DNA from: Pseudomonadota bacterium | Lineage (GTDB): Bacteria > Pseudomonadota > Alphaproteobacteria > Sphingomonadales > Sphingomonadaceae | Direction of reading: 5' to 3' | Length of the DNA stretch: 64,000 bases | Assembly: GCA_039818985.1 (NCBI GenBank) | Contig: JBCBSU010000001.1 | Location: 398,367-462,366, forward strand | Shown: positions 6,731-15,698 of the stretch, in pieces | Position numbering within the stretch: position 1 is the stretch's first letter | Layout: each line of letters opens with the position of its first letter | The notes under the pieces: generated by a model | Told to the model about the DNA's origin: nothing | Seen by the model: the letters and a program-made list of their open reading frames with translations, nothing else | Databases searched by the model: none | Program-made: the position numbers and the translations under genes

Positions 6731-8357
6731 AAAGCGCCTCCTTGAACGGCTCCATGCCGATGCGGCGATAGGTGTCGACGAAGCGTTCGCCATCTGCGCG
6801 GCGTTCCAGATAGAGATTGGTCACCGTCTCAATCGCGTCGATAACGCCATCTTCGGTGAAACCGGGGCCGGTGATCTTGGCGAGACTGACATCCTCTGCG
6901 CCCGATCCGCCGAGCGAGAGCTGGTAGTTTTCGACGCCTTTCTTGTCGACGCCCAAAATGCCGATATGCCCGGCATGGTGATGGCCGCAGGCATTGATGC
7001 AGCCGGAGATTTTGAGCTTCAGCTCGCCGAGATCACGCTGGCGGTCGAGATCGGCAAAGCGCTTGGAGATCTTCTGCGCCAGCGGGATGGAGCGGGCATT
7101 GGCGAGGCTGCAATAATCAAGGCCGGGGCAGGCGATCATATCGCTGATCAGGTCAAGATTGGCGGGCGCGAGACCTGCGGCATCGAGCTTCTGCCAGACG
7201 GTATAAAGATCAGCCTTTCTGATATGCGGCAGCACGATGTTCTGCGCATGGGTGACGCGCAGTTCATCGAAGCTGTACTCGCGCGCCAGTTCGGCCATCA
7301 GCTCCATCTGCTCGGCTGTCGCATCGCCGGGGATGCCGCCGGTCGGCTTCAGGCTGATGGTGGCGATGGCATAGCCGGACTGCTTGTGCGGGTGGGTATT
7401 CTGCTCGACCCAGATGCGGAAATCAGGGTCGCTGAGGTCCAGGTCGTCGCTGGCGTCCTGGTCGAAGGCCGGATCGGTGAAATAGCCGCTGATCCGCTCC
7501 AGTTCAGCCAGTGGCGGGTTCAGGCCCAGCGTCTTCATATGCGCGAATTCTTCTTCGACCTGCCGCTGATATTCGTCCGCACCAAGCTCATGCACAAGGA
7601 TCTTGATCCGCGCTTTGTACTTGTTGTCGCGGCGGCCATAGCGGTTGTAGACGCGCAGGCACGCCTCGGCATAATGCACCAACTCATCGGCGGGGACGAA
7701 ATCACGGATTTCCGGGCCGATCATCGGGGTGCGGCCCATGCCGCCGCCGACAAAGAATTTCGCGCCCAGCTCGCCCGCATCATTGCGCACCAGCTGAATA
7801 CCAATATCGTGCAGCCGCATCGCCGCACGGTCCTCATCCGCTGCAATCACGCAGATTTTGAACTTGCGCGGCAAATAGCTGAATTCCGGGTGGAAGCTCG
7901 ACCATTGGCGCAGCAATTCGGCCCAGGGGCGCGGATCGGTGATCTCGTCAGCAGCGGCTCCGGCATATTGGTCGGAAGAGATATTGCGGATGCAATTGCC
8001 GCTGGTCTGGATGGCATGCATTTCGACCGTCGCCAATTCTTCGAGAATATCGGCGGCGTCCTCCAGCTTGATCCAGTTATACTGGATGTTCTGGCGGGTG
8101 GTGAAATGGCCATAGCCCTTGTCATATTTGCGCGCGATATGGCCCAGCATATTCATCTGGCGTGAATTCAGCGTGCCATAAGGGATGGCGACGCGCAGCA
8201 TATAGGCGTGGAGCTGGAGATAGAGGCCGTTCATCAGCCGCAGCGGCTTGAACTGGTCCTCGCTGAGCTCGCCACGCAAGCGGCGCTCGCACTGGTCGCG
8301 AAACTCGGCGACGCGCGCGTCGACCATGGCCTGATCATATTGGTCATACTGATACAT
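6723..8357 (-). CDS. cysI: Assimilatory nitrite/sulfite reductase hemoprotein
   Basis: Siroheme and 4Fe-4S enzyme that reduces sulfite to sulfide with six electrons. The 544-residue protein has two ferredoxin-like half domains (HFTTRQNIQYNW near residue 91 and the QTSGNCIRNI segment). Cluster and siroheme ligands are in CPGLDYCSLA and GCINACGHHHAGHIG. No flavoprotein subunit (cysJ) is adjacent, so electrons probably come from ferredoxin or another reductase. Its operon with cobA, cysH and DUF934 argues for sulfite rather than nitrite as substrate. Confidence 0.92.
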   Translation of the reverse strand: MYQYDQYDQAMVDARVAEFRDQCERRLRGELSEDQFKPLRLMNGLYLQLHAYMLRVAIPYGTLNSRQMNMLGHIARKYDKGYGHFTTRQNIQYNWIKLEDAADILEELATVEMHAIQTSGNCIRNISSDQYAGAAADEITDPRPWAELLRQWSSFHPEFSYLPRKFKICVIAADEDRAAMRLHDIGIQLVRNDAGELGAKFFVGGGMGRTPMIGPEIRDFVPADELVHYAEACLRVYNRYGRRDNKYKARIKILVHELGADEYQRQVEEEFAHMKTLGLNPPLAELERISGYFTDPAFDQDASDDLDLSDPDFRIWVEQNTHPHKQSGYAIATISLKPTGGIPGDATAEQMELMAELAREYSFDELRVTHAQNIVLPHIRKADLYTVWQKLDAAGLAPANLDLISDMIACPGLDYCSLANARSIPLAQKISKRFADLDRQRDLGELKLKISGCINACGHHHAGHIGILGVDKKGVENYQLSLGGSGAEDVSLAKITGPGFTEDGVIDAIETVTNLYLERRADGERFVDTYRRIGMEPFKEALYG

Positions 8358-8369
8358 TGCGGGCTGCTC

Positions 8370-8669
8370 CTAGATGATCCACTCGAGCGCTTCGGGGTCT
8401 TTGGGTTTCAATGTGAGGTCAGGCCGCACCGTGGGGCCGAGCGCGCGGACCCGGTCCTTGATATGCGCCGGGCGGACGCTGCCATCTTCATCGCGAATGG
8501 CTTCTATCAGATAGGGGACGTTGACGCGGCGCGCTGCCTCTTCGCGGGCCAGGATTTCCTCGCCATGATCGCCGACATCGGCGGCATCATCGACATAGCG
8601 CGACCAGTCGGAGCCGGTCCACCAGATCACATCGCCGGTCTTGAGATCGTTTCCGGTCAGGATTTTCAT
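8370..8669 (-). CDS. DUF2849 domain protein
   Basis: A 99-residue protein, MKILTGNDLKTGDVIWW at the start, of the small DUF2849 family, which in alphaproteobacteria accompanies sulfite reductase genes. Function is unknown; no cysteines are present, so a cluster-binding role is unlikely. It overlaps cobA by 4 bp (ATGA) and precedes cysI by 12 bp. Confidence 0.85.
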   Translation of the reverse strand: MKILTGNDLKTGDVIWWTGSDWSRYVDDAADVGDHGEEILAREEAARRVNVPYLIEAIRDEDGSVRPAHIKDRVRALGPTVRPDLTLKPKDPEALEWII

Positions 8670-9460
8670 GCGTTTTGTCCGATCTTTCTTGCTGCTGCTT
8701 CGGTGCGCAGAGCCGCCAGCGCATCTTCGGCATCGGATTGCTGCACCACATCGCCGATCACGATCAGTGCCGGACTAACCACATTATGCCGTGCGATCAT
8801 ATCGGGCAGATCGGTGAGCAGGGTGCGCAAGGCGCGGCTATCATCGCGTGTGCCTTTTTCCAGCACCGCGACCGGCATATCGGGTGAAACGCCATCGGCG
8901 ATCAGCTTTTCGGTGATGTCGCGAGCCGTATGGACGCCCATATAGATCACCAAAGTGCGGCCCTTGCCCGCAAGGCCGGACCAGTCCTGATCGCTGAGGC
9001 CCTTGCACTGACCGGCAACAAAGGTCACCGCGCTGCTGTGATCACGATGGGTCAGCGGCAGCCGGGCTTCGGCAGCGGCGCCATTGGCTGCGCTGATGCC
9101 AGGGATGACCTCGACGGGTACTTGTGCCGCGCGGCAGTCATCGACTTCCTCACCGCCGCGACCGAAGATGAACGGATCGCCGCCCTTGAGGCGCACGACA
9201 TTATGGCCCTTGCGGGCCTCATCGATCAGCAACTGGTTGATATCGGGCTGGGGCAGGGTATGCCGGGCGCGGCGCTTGGCGACACTGATCAGCCGGGCAT
9301 CGTCTCGCGCCATGGCGAGTATCGCCGAGTGAACCAGCCCGTCATGCACGATCAATGGCGCGCTCGCGATCAGGCGTGCCGCCTTGACGGTCAGCAGATC
9401 GGGATCGCCCGGACCGGCGCCGACCAGATAAACGGTTCCTGTTTCGGCAGTCTGTACCAT
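8666..9460 (-). CDS. cobA: Uroporphyrinogen-III C-methyltransferase (siroheme synthesis)
   Basis: SAM-dependent methylation of uroporphyrinogen III to precorrin-2, the first step to the siroheme used by CysI. The 264-residue protein has the class III methyltransferase signatures VYLVGAGPGDPDLLTVKA and VVRLKGGDPFIFGRGGEE. It lacks the dehydrogenase/ferrochelatase half of CysG, which must be encoded elsewhere. The start at 9460 follows TTGAGGACAGC, a good ribosome site; the open frame continues upstream but without family likeness. First gene of the cys operon, so its promoter should lie in 9461-9615. Confidence 0.93.
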   Translation of the reverse strand: MVQTAETGTVYLVGAGPGDPDLLTVKAARLIASAPLIVHDGLVHSAILAMARDDARLISVAKRRARHTLPQPDINQLLIDEARKGHNVVRLKGGDPFIFGRGGEEVDDCRAAQVPVEVIPGISAANGAAAEARLPLTHRDHSSAVTFVAGQCKGLSDQDWSGLAGKGRTLVIYMGVHTARDITEKLIADGVSPDMPVAVLEKGTRDDSRALRTLLTDLPDMIARHNVVSPALIVIGDVVQQSDAEDALAALRTEAAARKIGQNA

Positions 9461-9615
9461 GCTGTCCTCAATTTGCGTGGCTGCGCGGCAATGCGCAGAT
9501 CGACAATGTGCATGTGCGTCTTTGGCGCGTTTCACGCAAAACACTATCTTTTGACAGGCTTGAAGATAATCTTTGGCCTTGTCGCGGAACATTTGTGATG
9601 AAGCCGCTGGCTGTA

Positions 9616-11046
9616 TTAGCGTGCGGTAACCTCGCCCTGAATGTCCTTCAGGCCAACACCGATACTGGCGCGTGGCTGCTCCGCCTCGGCCGAGACCACA
9701 GGGAAGGCACTGTAATCGGCGGCATAATAGGCGCTGGGGCGATGATTGCCCGACAGACCGATGCCGCCAAAAGGCGCGGCGGATGAGGCACCATTGGTCG
9801 GGCGGTTCCAGTTGACGATGCCGGCGCGGCTATTGGCCCAAAATTGCTGATATTGTTCCGGCGAACCACCGAGCAGCGCCGCCGACAGGCCGAAACGCGT
9901 GGCATTGGCCTCGACAATGGCATCCTCGAATGTGTCCACCCGGATCACCTGCAGCAAAGGGCCGAACAGCTCGACATCGGGCCGTTCGCGGATATTGGTG
10001 ACATCGATGATCGCCGGGGTGAGATAGGGCAGCTCGTTTTTCGGTCGTGCCATATGCTTGATCGCCTTGCCGCCCTGGCTCATCAGCGTCAGGAAGCTCT
10101 CGGTCAGGCCGTCGGCGGTCTCATTGTCGATCACCGGCCCCATATAGGGTGCCGGGTTGGCAAACGGCTCATCGATGATCAACCGGTCAGCCAGCCTCTT
10201 GGTCTTGGCGATGACGTCGTCATACATATCGGCCTTGACGATCAGCCGGCTGGCGGCGGTGCAGCGTTGCCCGGCGGTGGTAAAGGCCGACTGGACGATC
10301 AGGGTTGCGACATCGTCATGCTTCGGTGTGTCCCAGACAATGATCGGGTTGTTGCCACCCATTTCCAGCGCCACAATCTTGTCCGGCCGCGCCGCCAGCG
10401 CGCGGTTGATGGCAATGCCGGTCTGTGCCGATCCGGTGAACAGCACCCCGTTGACATCGTCATGCATGGTCATTTGTTTGCCTTCATCCGGCCCGCCGAT
10501 AACCAGCCGTACCGCGCCTTCGGGTATGCCGGCGGCATGGTAGAGCTCGACCAGCAGCGCGGCCGTGGCCGGAGTTCTTTCCGAAGGTTTGAACACCACC
10601 GTATTGCCGGCAATCAGCGCCGGGATGATATGGCCATTGGGCAGGTGCGCCGGGAAGTTGTAGGGGCCGAGCACCGCCATTACGCCATGCGGCTTGTGGC
10701 GCAGCGCCATCTTGTTCGACACCGCACCGTCGAGTGTGCGCGATGGTGTCCGTTCGGCATAGGCTTTGACCGATATGTCGATTTTCTTCATCACCGTTTC
10801 GACTTCGGTATGGGCCTCCCAAAGCGGCTTGCCGGTTTCGTTGGAGATGCAATGTGCCAGATCGTCGGCGCGGGCACGCACCTCATTGACGAAACGGCGG
10901 CACAGTTCGATGCGGGCTGTCAGCGAGGTGCTGGCCCATTTCGGCCAGGCTTCGCGCGCAGCGGCGACCTCGGCGTCGACGTCGCTGGTGCCACGGCGCC
11001 AATATTCTTCGCCGGTTGCGGGCGCATAGGATATGATCTCGCTCAA
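9616..11046 (-). CDS. astD: Succinylglutamate-semialdehyde dehydrogenase
   Basis: NAD-dependent aldehyde dehydrogenase of the arginine succinyltransferase pathway. ALDH features are VLGPYNFPAHLPNGHI, NTVVFKPSE, LEMGGNNP and the catalytic cysteine region TTAGQRCTAA; the C-terminal FGGIGLSGNHRPSAYYAADY is typical of AstD. No other ast gene is in the window, so it may instead act alone on a related semialdehyde. No ATG is available at the N-terminus: I prefer the TTG at 11044-11046, which follows GGAG at 8 nt; the TTG at 11070 has no ribosome site. Confidence 0.85.
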   Translation of the reverse strand: MSEIISYAPATGEEYWRRGTSDVDAEVAAAREAWPKWASTSLTARIELCRRFVNEVRARADDLAHCISNETGKPLWEAHTEVETVMKKIDISVKAYAERTPSRTLDGAVSNKMALRHKPHGVMAVLGPYNFPAHLPNGHIIPALIAGNTVVFKPSERTPATAALLVELYHAAGIPEGAVRLVIGGPDEGKQMTMHDDVNGVLFTGSAQTGIAINRALAARPDKIVALEMGGNNPIIVWDTPKHDDVATLIVQSAFTTAGQRCTAASRLIVKADMYDDVIAKTKRLADRLIIDEPFANPAPYMGPVIDNETADGLTESFLTLMSQGGKAIKHMARPKNELPYLTPAIIDVTNIRERPDVELFGPLLQVIRVDTFEDAIVEANATRFGLSAALLGGSPEQYQQFWANSRAGIVNWNRPTNGASSAAPFGGIGLSGNHRPSAYYAADYSAFPVVSAEAEQPRASIGVGLKDIQGEVTAR

Positions 11047-11132
11047 CGCATCGACTCCGTGCCACCCCAAATGCGATGGAGTTGTGCAAATAGTGTAGTG
11101 GCTAATGCCCCTAATACCATAGGATTAACTTC

Positions 11133-12575
11133 TCAACTCCAGTCGAGGGGAGCGCCATGCGCTGCACCCATATCGCGCAGCGCTGCAATCTTCTGCTCCA
11201 ATGGCTGCCATTCGTCGCGTTCGGCAATCGCTTCCCATAGCGCTTCGACTTCCTCGATCGCCATGCCCTGTGGTGCCTCGCCCTGCCAATAGCCATGGGC
11301 GCAGTCATTGGCGACAGGTTGATAGGGCTTGAGGCAGCCTATCCAGTTGGCGAGGGCCGCGTCCTTCTCATCATCGCCCATGGGCTTCAGCATATCGGGT
11401 ATCGTTCCCCCGCCGCTCACCAGCTGACGGCTGTGGAAAAAGAATTCATCGATGGTGTGACGCTCGGTCAGGAGCAGCTTTTCGCTCGCCTGGACCAGCG
11501 CCCGGTCTTGCTCATCGCCGCGCGAAACAACGCCGAGGCGCCAGCAAAATTGTTGCATCAGCGCCTGTTGATAGCGCAGGCCGAAGCCGTCCAGCGTCGC
11601 GATCAGCGGCTCGGCCTCACACAGCATCCGCAGACATGTCGCCAGCTGCCCCAGATTCCAGTGAAAAGCCTCGGGCTGGCGGGCGAAGCAATATAGCCCC
11701 TGATGATCGAAATAGGCGGCGGTAAAGCCGGGCTGCCAATATTGCGCAAAGCGCCAAGGGCCGTAGTCGAAGCTTTCGCCCGAGATATTCATATTGTCGG
11801 TGTTCAGCACGCCATGGACAAAACCGGCGACCATATAGCTGGCAACCAGCCGGGCCATGCGTGTAGCGACGAGATCGAACAGATGTGCCGCATTGTCGGC
11901 GTCGTCGCGATTATCGGCCTCGTCATCATCATAATAATGCGTCAGGCAATATCGGACCAGCGCTGCCATGCTCTCGGCGTCACTCTCGAACGCCAGCCGC
12001 TGGAAGCTGCCGAAGCGGATATGTCCATGGCTGAGACGCACCATAACCGCCGATCGGGTCGGTGACGGTTCATCGCTGCGCCATAATTCCTCATGCGTCT
12101 CCACGATCGAGAAGGTGCGGCTGGTATTGACGCCCAGTGCCTCGAGCATTTCGGTCGCCAGCAATTCGCGTACTGCGCCTTTCAGCGTCAACCGACCGTC
12201 GCCGGCGCGGCTCCATGGCGTGGTGCCCGATCCCTTGGTGCCAAGGTCCATCAGCCGTCCGTCCATATCGCGGAACTGGGCGAAGAGGAAACCGCGGCCA
12301 TCACCGATTTCCGGATTGTACACACGGAACTGATGCCCGTGATAGCGCAGCGCCAGCGGCTGTTGCAGATTGTCCGGCAAGGGCTGGAAGCGGCCAAAAT
12401 GGTTTATCCATGCCGCATCATGGAGGGTGTCGAGGCCCAGCGAAGCCGCTGCGCGATCATTGCGGAAGCGAAGCGTGGTCTTTGGAAAACGTGCGGCCTC
12501 GACGGCATCCGCCAGTTTCGGAGCGATTGCGAGTATCAGGGTTTCGGCGCTCGGCGCTTGCGATTGCGAAGTCAT
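11133..12575 (-). CDS. selO: Protein adenylyltransferase SelO (YdiU/UPF0061)
   Basis: Pseudokinase-fold enzyme that transfers AMP to proteins and is linked to redox stress in bacteria. The 480-residue product shows the family signatures RYHGHQF, the glycine-rich GTKGSGTTPWSRAGDGRLTLKG, and VHGVLNTDNMNISGESFDYGPW, which carries the metal-binding Asn/Asp. The ATG at 12573-12575 was chosen over a TTG at 12611 that would run into the divergent hydrolase gene. About 40 bp separate it from that gene, so the two share a promoter region. Confidence 0.92.
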   Translation of the reverse strand: MTSQSQAPSAETLILAIAPKLADAVEAARFPKTTLRFRNDRAAASLGLDTLHDAAWINHFGRFQPLPDNLQQPLALRYHGHQFRVYNPEIGDGRGFLFAQFRDMDGRLMDLGTKGSGTTPWSRAGDGRLTLKGAVRELLATEMLEALGVNTSRTFSIVETHEELWRSDEPSPTRSAVMVRLSHGHIRFGSFQRLAFESDAESMAALVRYCLTHYYDDDEADNRDDADNAAHLFDLVATRMARLVASYMVAGFVHGVLNTDNMNISGESFDYGPWRFAQYWQPGFTAAYFDHQGLYCFARQPEAFHWNLGQLATCLRMLCEAEPLIATLDGFGLRYQQALMQQFCWRLGVVSRGDEQDRALVQASEKLLLTERHTIDEFFFHSRQLVSGGGTIPDMLKPMGDDEKDAALANWIGCLKPYQPVANDCAHGYWQGEAPQGMAIEEVEALWEAIAERDEWQPLEQKIAALRDMGAAHGAPLDWS

Positions 12576-12616
12576 GGGGGCATTAGTGGAGATGAAGCAA
12601 GCATGGTGCAAGCACG

Positions 12617-13537
12617 ATGGTTACAACCACAGATTTTGAAGATGGCTATTGGTGGTCAAATGACGGCCTGAGGCTGCATTTCCGGGATTATGCCGGGCCT
12701 GCCGACCGGCCGCCGATATTGTGCATGCCCGGCCTGACCCGCAATGCCCGTGACTATGAAGATGTTGCGGCGCGGCTGGCGGGTGAATGGCGGGTGATCT
12801 GTGTCGAGTTTCGCGGCCGTGGCGAGAGCGCCTATGCCAAGGATCCGATGAGCTATATGCCGCTGACCTATGTCCAGGATGTCGAGGCATTGCTGGCGCA
12901 GGAGAAGATCGAGAAATTTGTCAGCATCGGCACCTCGCTGGGCGGGCTGATCACCATGTTGCTGGCGTCGATGCGTCCGGGCCGGGTCGTCGGTGCGCTG
13001 CTCAACGATGTCGGCCCCGACATATCGCCCGAGGGGCTGGAGCGGATTCGCGAATATGTCGGCCAGGGCCGCAGCTTCCCGACCTGGATGCATGCGGCGC
13101 GCTGGCTCAACGAGCTGCAGGGCATGGTGTTCCCCGATTTCACCCTGACCGAATGGCTGGCCATGGCGAAGCGGACGATGAAGCTGAGCGGCGGCGGGCG
13201 CATCGTTCTCGACTATGACATGCGTATTGCCGAACCGTTTCAAGTGCCCGGCGGCGAGGCCGGGGTTGATTTATGGCCGACGCTTGCTGGCCTGGCCGAG
13301 GTGCCAACATTGATTGTGCGGGGAGAAACATCGGATATTTTTGCGCCTGAAACCGCCGACAAGATGCGCACCGTGCTCAACAAGGCGAAGCTGGTGACGG
13401 TGCCCGGGCGCGGCCATGCGCCGACGCTCGATGAACCGGTGGTGCAGCAGGCGATCGATGCGCTGCTCGCCGAGGTCATGGCCAACGAGCCAGATGAAGC
13501 GCGTCAGGTCGAGACACAGGACAGTACCGCGCCATAA
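12617..13537 (+). CDS. Alpha/beta hydrolase
   Basis: A 306-residue cytoplasmic alpha/beta-fold hydrolase with no signal peptide. It has the oxyanion-side MPGLTRNARDY motif, the nucleophile elbow GTSLGG and a late GRGHAPTLDEP with the likely catalytic His. The substrate cannot be told from sequence. Its stop overlaps the glycosyltransferase start (TAATG), so they form an operon. Confidence 0.85.
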   Translation: MVTTTDFEDGYWWSNDGLRLHFRDYAGPADRPPILCMPGLTRNARDYEDVAARLAGEWRVICVEFRGRGESAYAKDPMSYMPLTYVQDVEALLAQEKIEKFVSIGTSLGGLITMLLASMRPGRVVGALLNDVGPDISPEGLERIREYVGQGRSFPTWMHAARWLNELQGMVFPDFTLTEWLAMAKRTMKLSGGGRIVLDYDMRIAEPFQVPGGEAGVDLWPTLAGLAEVPTLIVRGETSDIFAPETADKMRTVLNKAKLVTVPGRGHAPTLDEPVVQQAIDALLAEVMANEPDEARQVETQDSTAP

Positions 13538-14694
13538 TGCCCCGGCCTGCGCGTATTCTTCATCTTCACAGCACCTTCGATCATGGCGGCAAGGAGGATC
13601 GGGCGGTGCGCCTGATGAACGCCATGGGCAGCAAGGTGCAGCACCGCATCGTCAGTGCGGTTCCGGGTGCGCTGGGCGCGCGCAAGGCCATTGCCAACAA
13701 TGTGAAGGTGGACTTTCCCGAAGATTTTCCGGCGCTGGCCGGTCGGCCAGGCCTGGGACGCTATGACCGGCTGGCGCAGGCGATGAAACGCCATGACCTT
13801 GTGCTGACCTATAATTGGGGCGCGATGGATGCAGTGATGGCGCATACGCTGTTTGCCGGGCATCACAAATTGCCGATGCTGGTGCATCATGAGGATGGTT
13901 TCAACGCCGATGAAGCGGTCAGGCTGAAGCGCCGCCGAAACTGGTTCCGCATGATCGCACTGGGGCGCACCCATTCCCTGGTGGTGCCGTCGCGGCGGCT
14001 GGAAAGCATTGCCTATACCGTGTGGCGTCAGCCCAGCTCGCGGGTGCATCGCATACCCAATGGCATTGACGTCAAAGCCTATGCGCGCAAGCCCGGGTCA
14101 GGCGCAATACCCGGTCTGCGCAAACGCAAGGGCGAGCTGATAGTTGGTACGCTGGCCGGGTTGCGCCCGGTGAAGAATCTGCCGCTGCTGGTGCGGGTGA
14201 TCGCCCGCTCAGCGCATCGCGAGCAGATACGATTGGTGATCGTCGGTGATGGCCCGGAGAAAGAAGCCATTGCCGCCGAAGCCGAGCAACACGGCATTGC
14301 CGACCAGTTGGTGATGCCCGGCTTTCTGGGGCGACCCGAGCGGTTTGTCGGGCTGTTTGATATTTTCGCACTCACATCGGACAGCGAGCAATTCCCGATT
14401 TCGCTGGTCGAGGCAATGGCGGCGGGCAGGCCGGTGGTGGCCAGCGATGTCGGTGATGTGCGCAGCATCGTCACCGAACAGAATTTGCCATTTCTTGCCC
14501 CTGCCCGGGATGAACAGGCGCTGGTCGAGGCGCTCGACCGGCTGGCCGGCGATGCGGCATTGCGGGCCGAAACCGGCGCTGCAAACATGGCGCGGGCGCG
14601 CGAGGATTATGACATTGGTGAAATGATTGCCCGCTATGGCGATATCTATAACCGCGCATCGGGCCGTACATTATTGCCGGTCAATCGCGGCTGA
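13537..14694 (+). CDS. Glycosyltransferase family 4-like protein
   Basis: A 385-residue GT-B fold glycosyltransferase. The C-terminal nucleotide-sugar domain shows VGTLAGLRPVKNLPLLV, VIVGDGPEKEAI and the ExxxE-like FPISLVEAMAAGRPVVASDVG. It probably transfers a sugar to a polysaccharide or lipid acceptor at the inner membrane, but no other surface-polysaccharide gene is next to it. Start overlaps the preceding hydrolase stop by one base. Confidence 0.87.
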   Translation: MPRPARILHLHSTFDHGGKEDRAVRLMNAMGSKVQHRIVSAVPGALGARKAIANNVKVDFPEDFPALAGRPGLGRYDRLAQAMKRHDLVLTYNWGAMDAVMAHTLFAGHHKLPMLVHHEDGFNADEAVRLKRRRNWFRMIALGRTHSLVVPSRRLESIAYTVWRQPSSRVHRIPNGIDVKAYARKPGSGAIPGLRKRKGELIVGTLAGLRPVKNLPLLVRVIARSAHREQIRLVIVGDGPEKEAIAAEAEQHGIADQLVMPGFLGRPERFVGLFDIFALTSDSEQFPISLVEAMAAGRPVVASDVGDVRSIVTEQNLPFLAPARDEQALVEALDRLAGDAALRAETGAANMARAREDYDIGEMIARYGDIYNRASGRTLLPVNRG

Positions 14695-14924
14695 GCGCTT
14701 CATTTCAGGTTCAGCCCGGATGCGTAGTTTTCGGCGATAATGTTGATAACCGGCCTGCAGGGGAAATTTGTCATGGAAAGCTGGTCGCTGCCCAGCTAAG
14801 GAACCGTTTACAGAGCAGAGCCTGTCCTGCAATGCCGCACCGAGCGTCTGGTATGATACAGGCTTTGCAGGGGTAAATCGTGTAATGACAGCAATTTGCA
14901 TCATCATACAGAAAAGGATTTCAG

Positions 14925-15698
14925 GTGGCGCGTAAACCGGATACGCCGCAGCCGGGCAATGCTCCGGGCGGTGCAGCATCAAGCCAAAGCGATGTTTTCA
15001 TGCGCGAAGTTGACGACGCGCTGCGCGGCGACGAGCTGGCGATGTTCTGGCAGCGCTATGGCCGCTGGCTGATTACGGCAGTCGTTCTCGGGCTCGCCGC
15101 GCTCGCTGGCTGGTTGTTCTACCAGAACAGTGTAGAGGAGGCGGCCGGGGTCAAAAGCGAGGAGTTTGTCTCCGCTGTCGATGCCATGAAGCGCGGCAAT
15201 CTCGAAGGCGCGATGACAGCGCTGAAACCACTCGAATCCGCGGATCAACCAGGCTATCAGGCGCTTGCAGCGTTGACCAGCGCGGGAATATTGGCCCAAC
15301 AGGGCAAGACCAGGGAGGCGGTCGCTGCCTTTGCCGGGCTGGCCGCCAATGAGGACGCGCCAGAAGCCTATCGCAATCTCGCACTGATCCGCCAGACCGC
15401 GATCGAGTTCGACACGGTGGAACCCGAAACCGTCATCAGCCGCCTTGAGCCGCTGGCCGTACCGGGCAATCCATGGTTCGGTAGTGCTGGCGAAATGGTG
15501 GCACTGGCGCATCTGCAGATGGACAAGCCAGAGCTGGCAGGCCCATTATTCGCCGAGCTGGCGAAGGATGAAAAGGTTATCGAAACCATCCGCGAGCGAT
15601 CGAAACAGATGGCCGGGCTGCTTGGGATCGATGCGGTGATCGATCTGGAGGATGATCAAGGGGGCGCTGCAACCGCAGATCAAGAGGAAGAGGGATGA
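14925..15698 (+). CDS. YfgM-like TPR membrane protein
   Basis: A 257-residue protein with one membrane segment (about 49-66, in WLITAVVLGLAALAGWLFY) and a periplasmic helical repeat domain, as in YfgM, an ancillary SecYEG-associated chaperone. The start is a GTG at 14925 preceded by AAAAGGATTTCAG. The stop overlaps bamB by 4 bp (ATGA); the yfgM-bamB-der order is widely conserved in proteobacteria and supports the call. The 230 bp upstream carry no gene; a TATGAT at about 14854 may be part of its promoter. Confidence 0.85.
   Translation: MARKPDTPQPGNAPGGAASSQSDVFMREVDDALRGDELAMFWQRYGRWLITAVVLGLAALAGWLFYQNSVEEAAGVKSEEFVSAVDAMKRGNLEGAMTALKPLESADQPGYQALAALTSAGILAQQGKTREAVAAFAGLAANEDAPEAYRNLALIRQTAIEFDTVEPETVISRLEPLAVPGNPWFGSAGEMVALAHLQMDKPELAGPLFAELAKDEKVIETIRERSKQMAGLLGIDAVIDLEDDQGGAATADQEEEG

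Noticed and set aside
6531-8165. 544-codon plus-strand frame across the DUF934 and cysI genes
   Set aside because: Antisense shadow of cysI, which has clear siroheme and cluster motifs on the minus strand.
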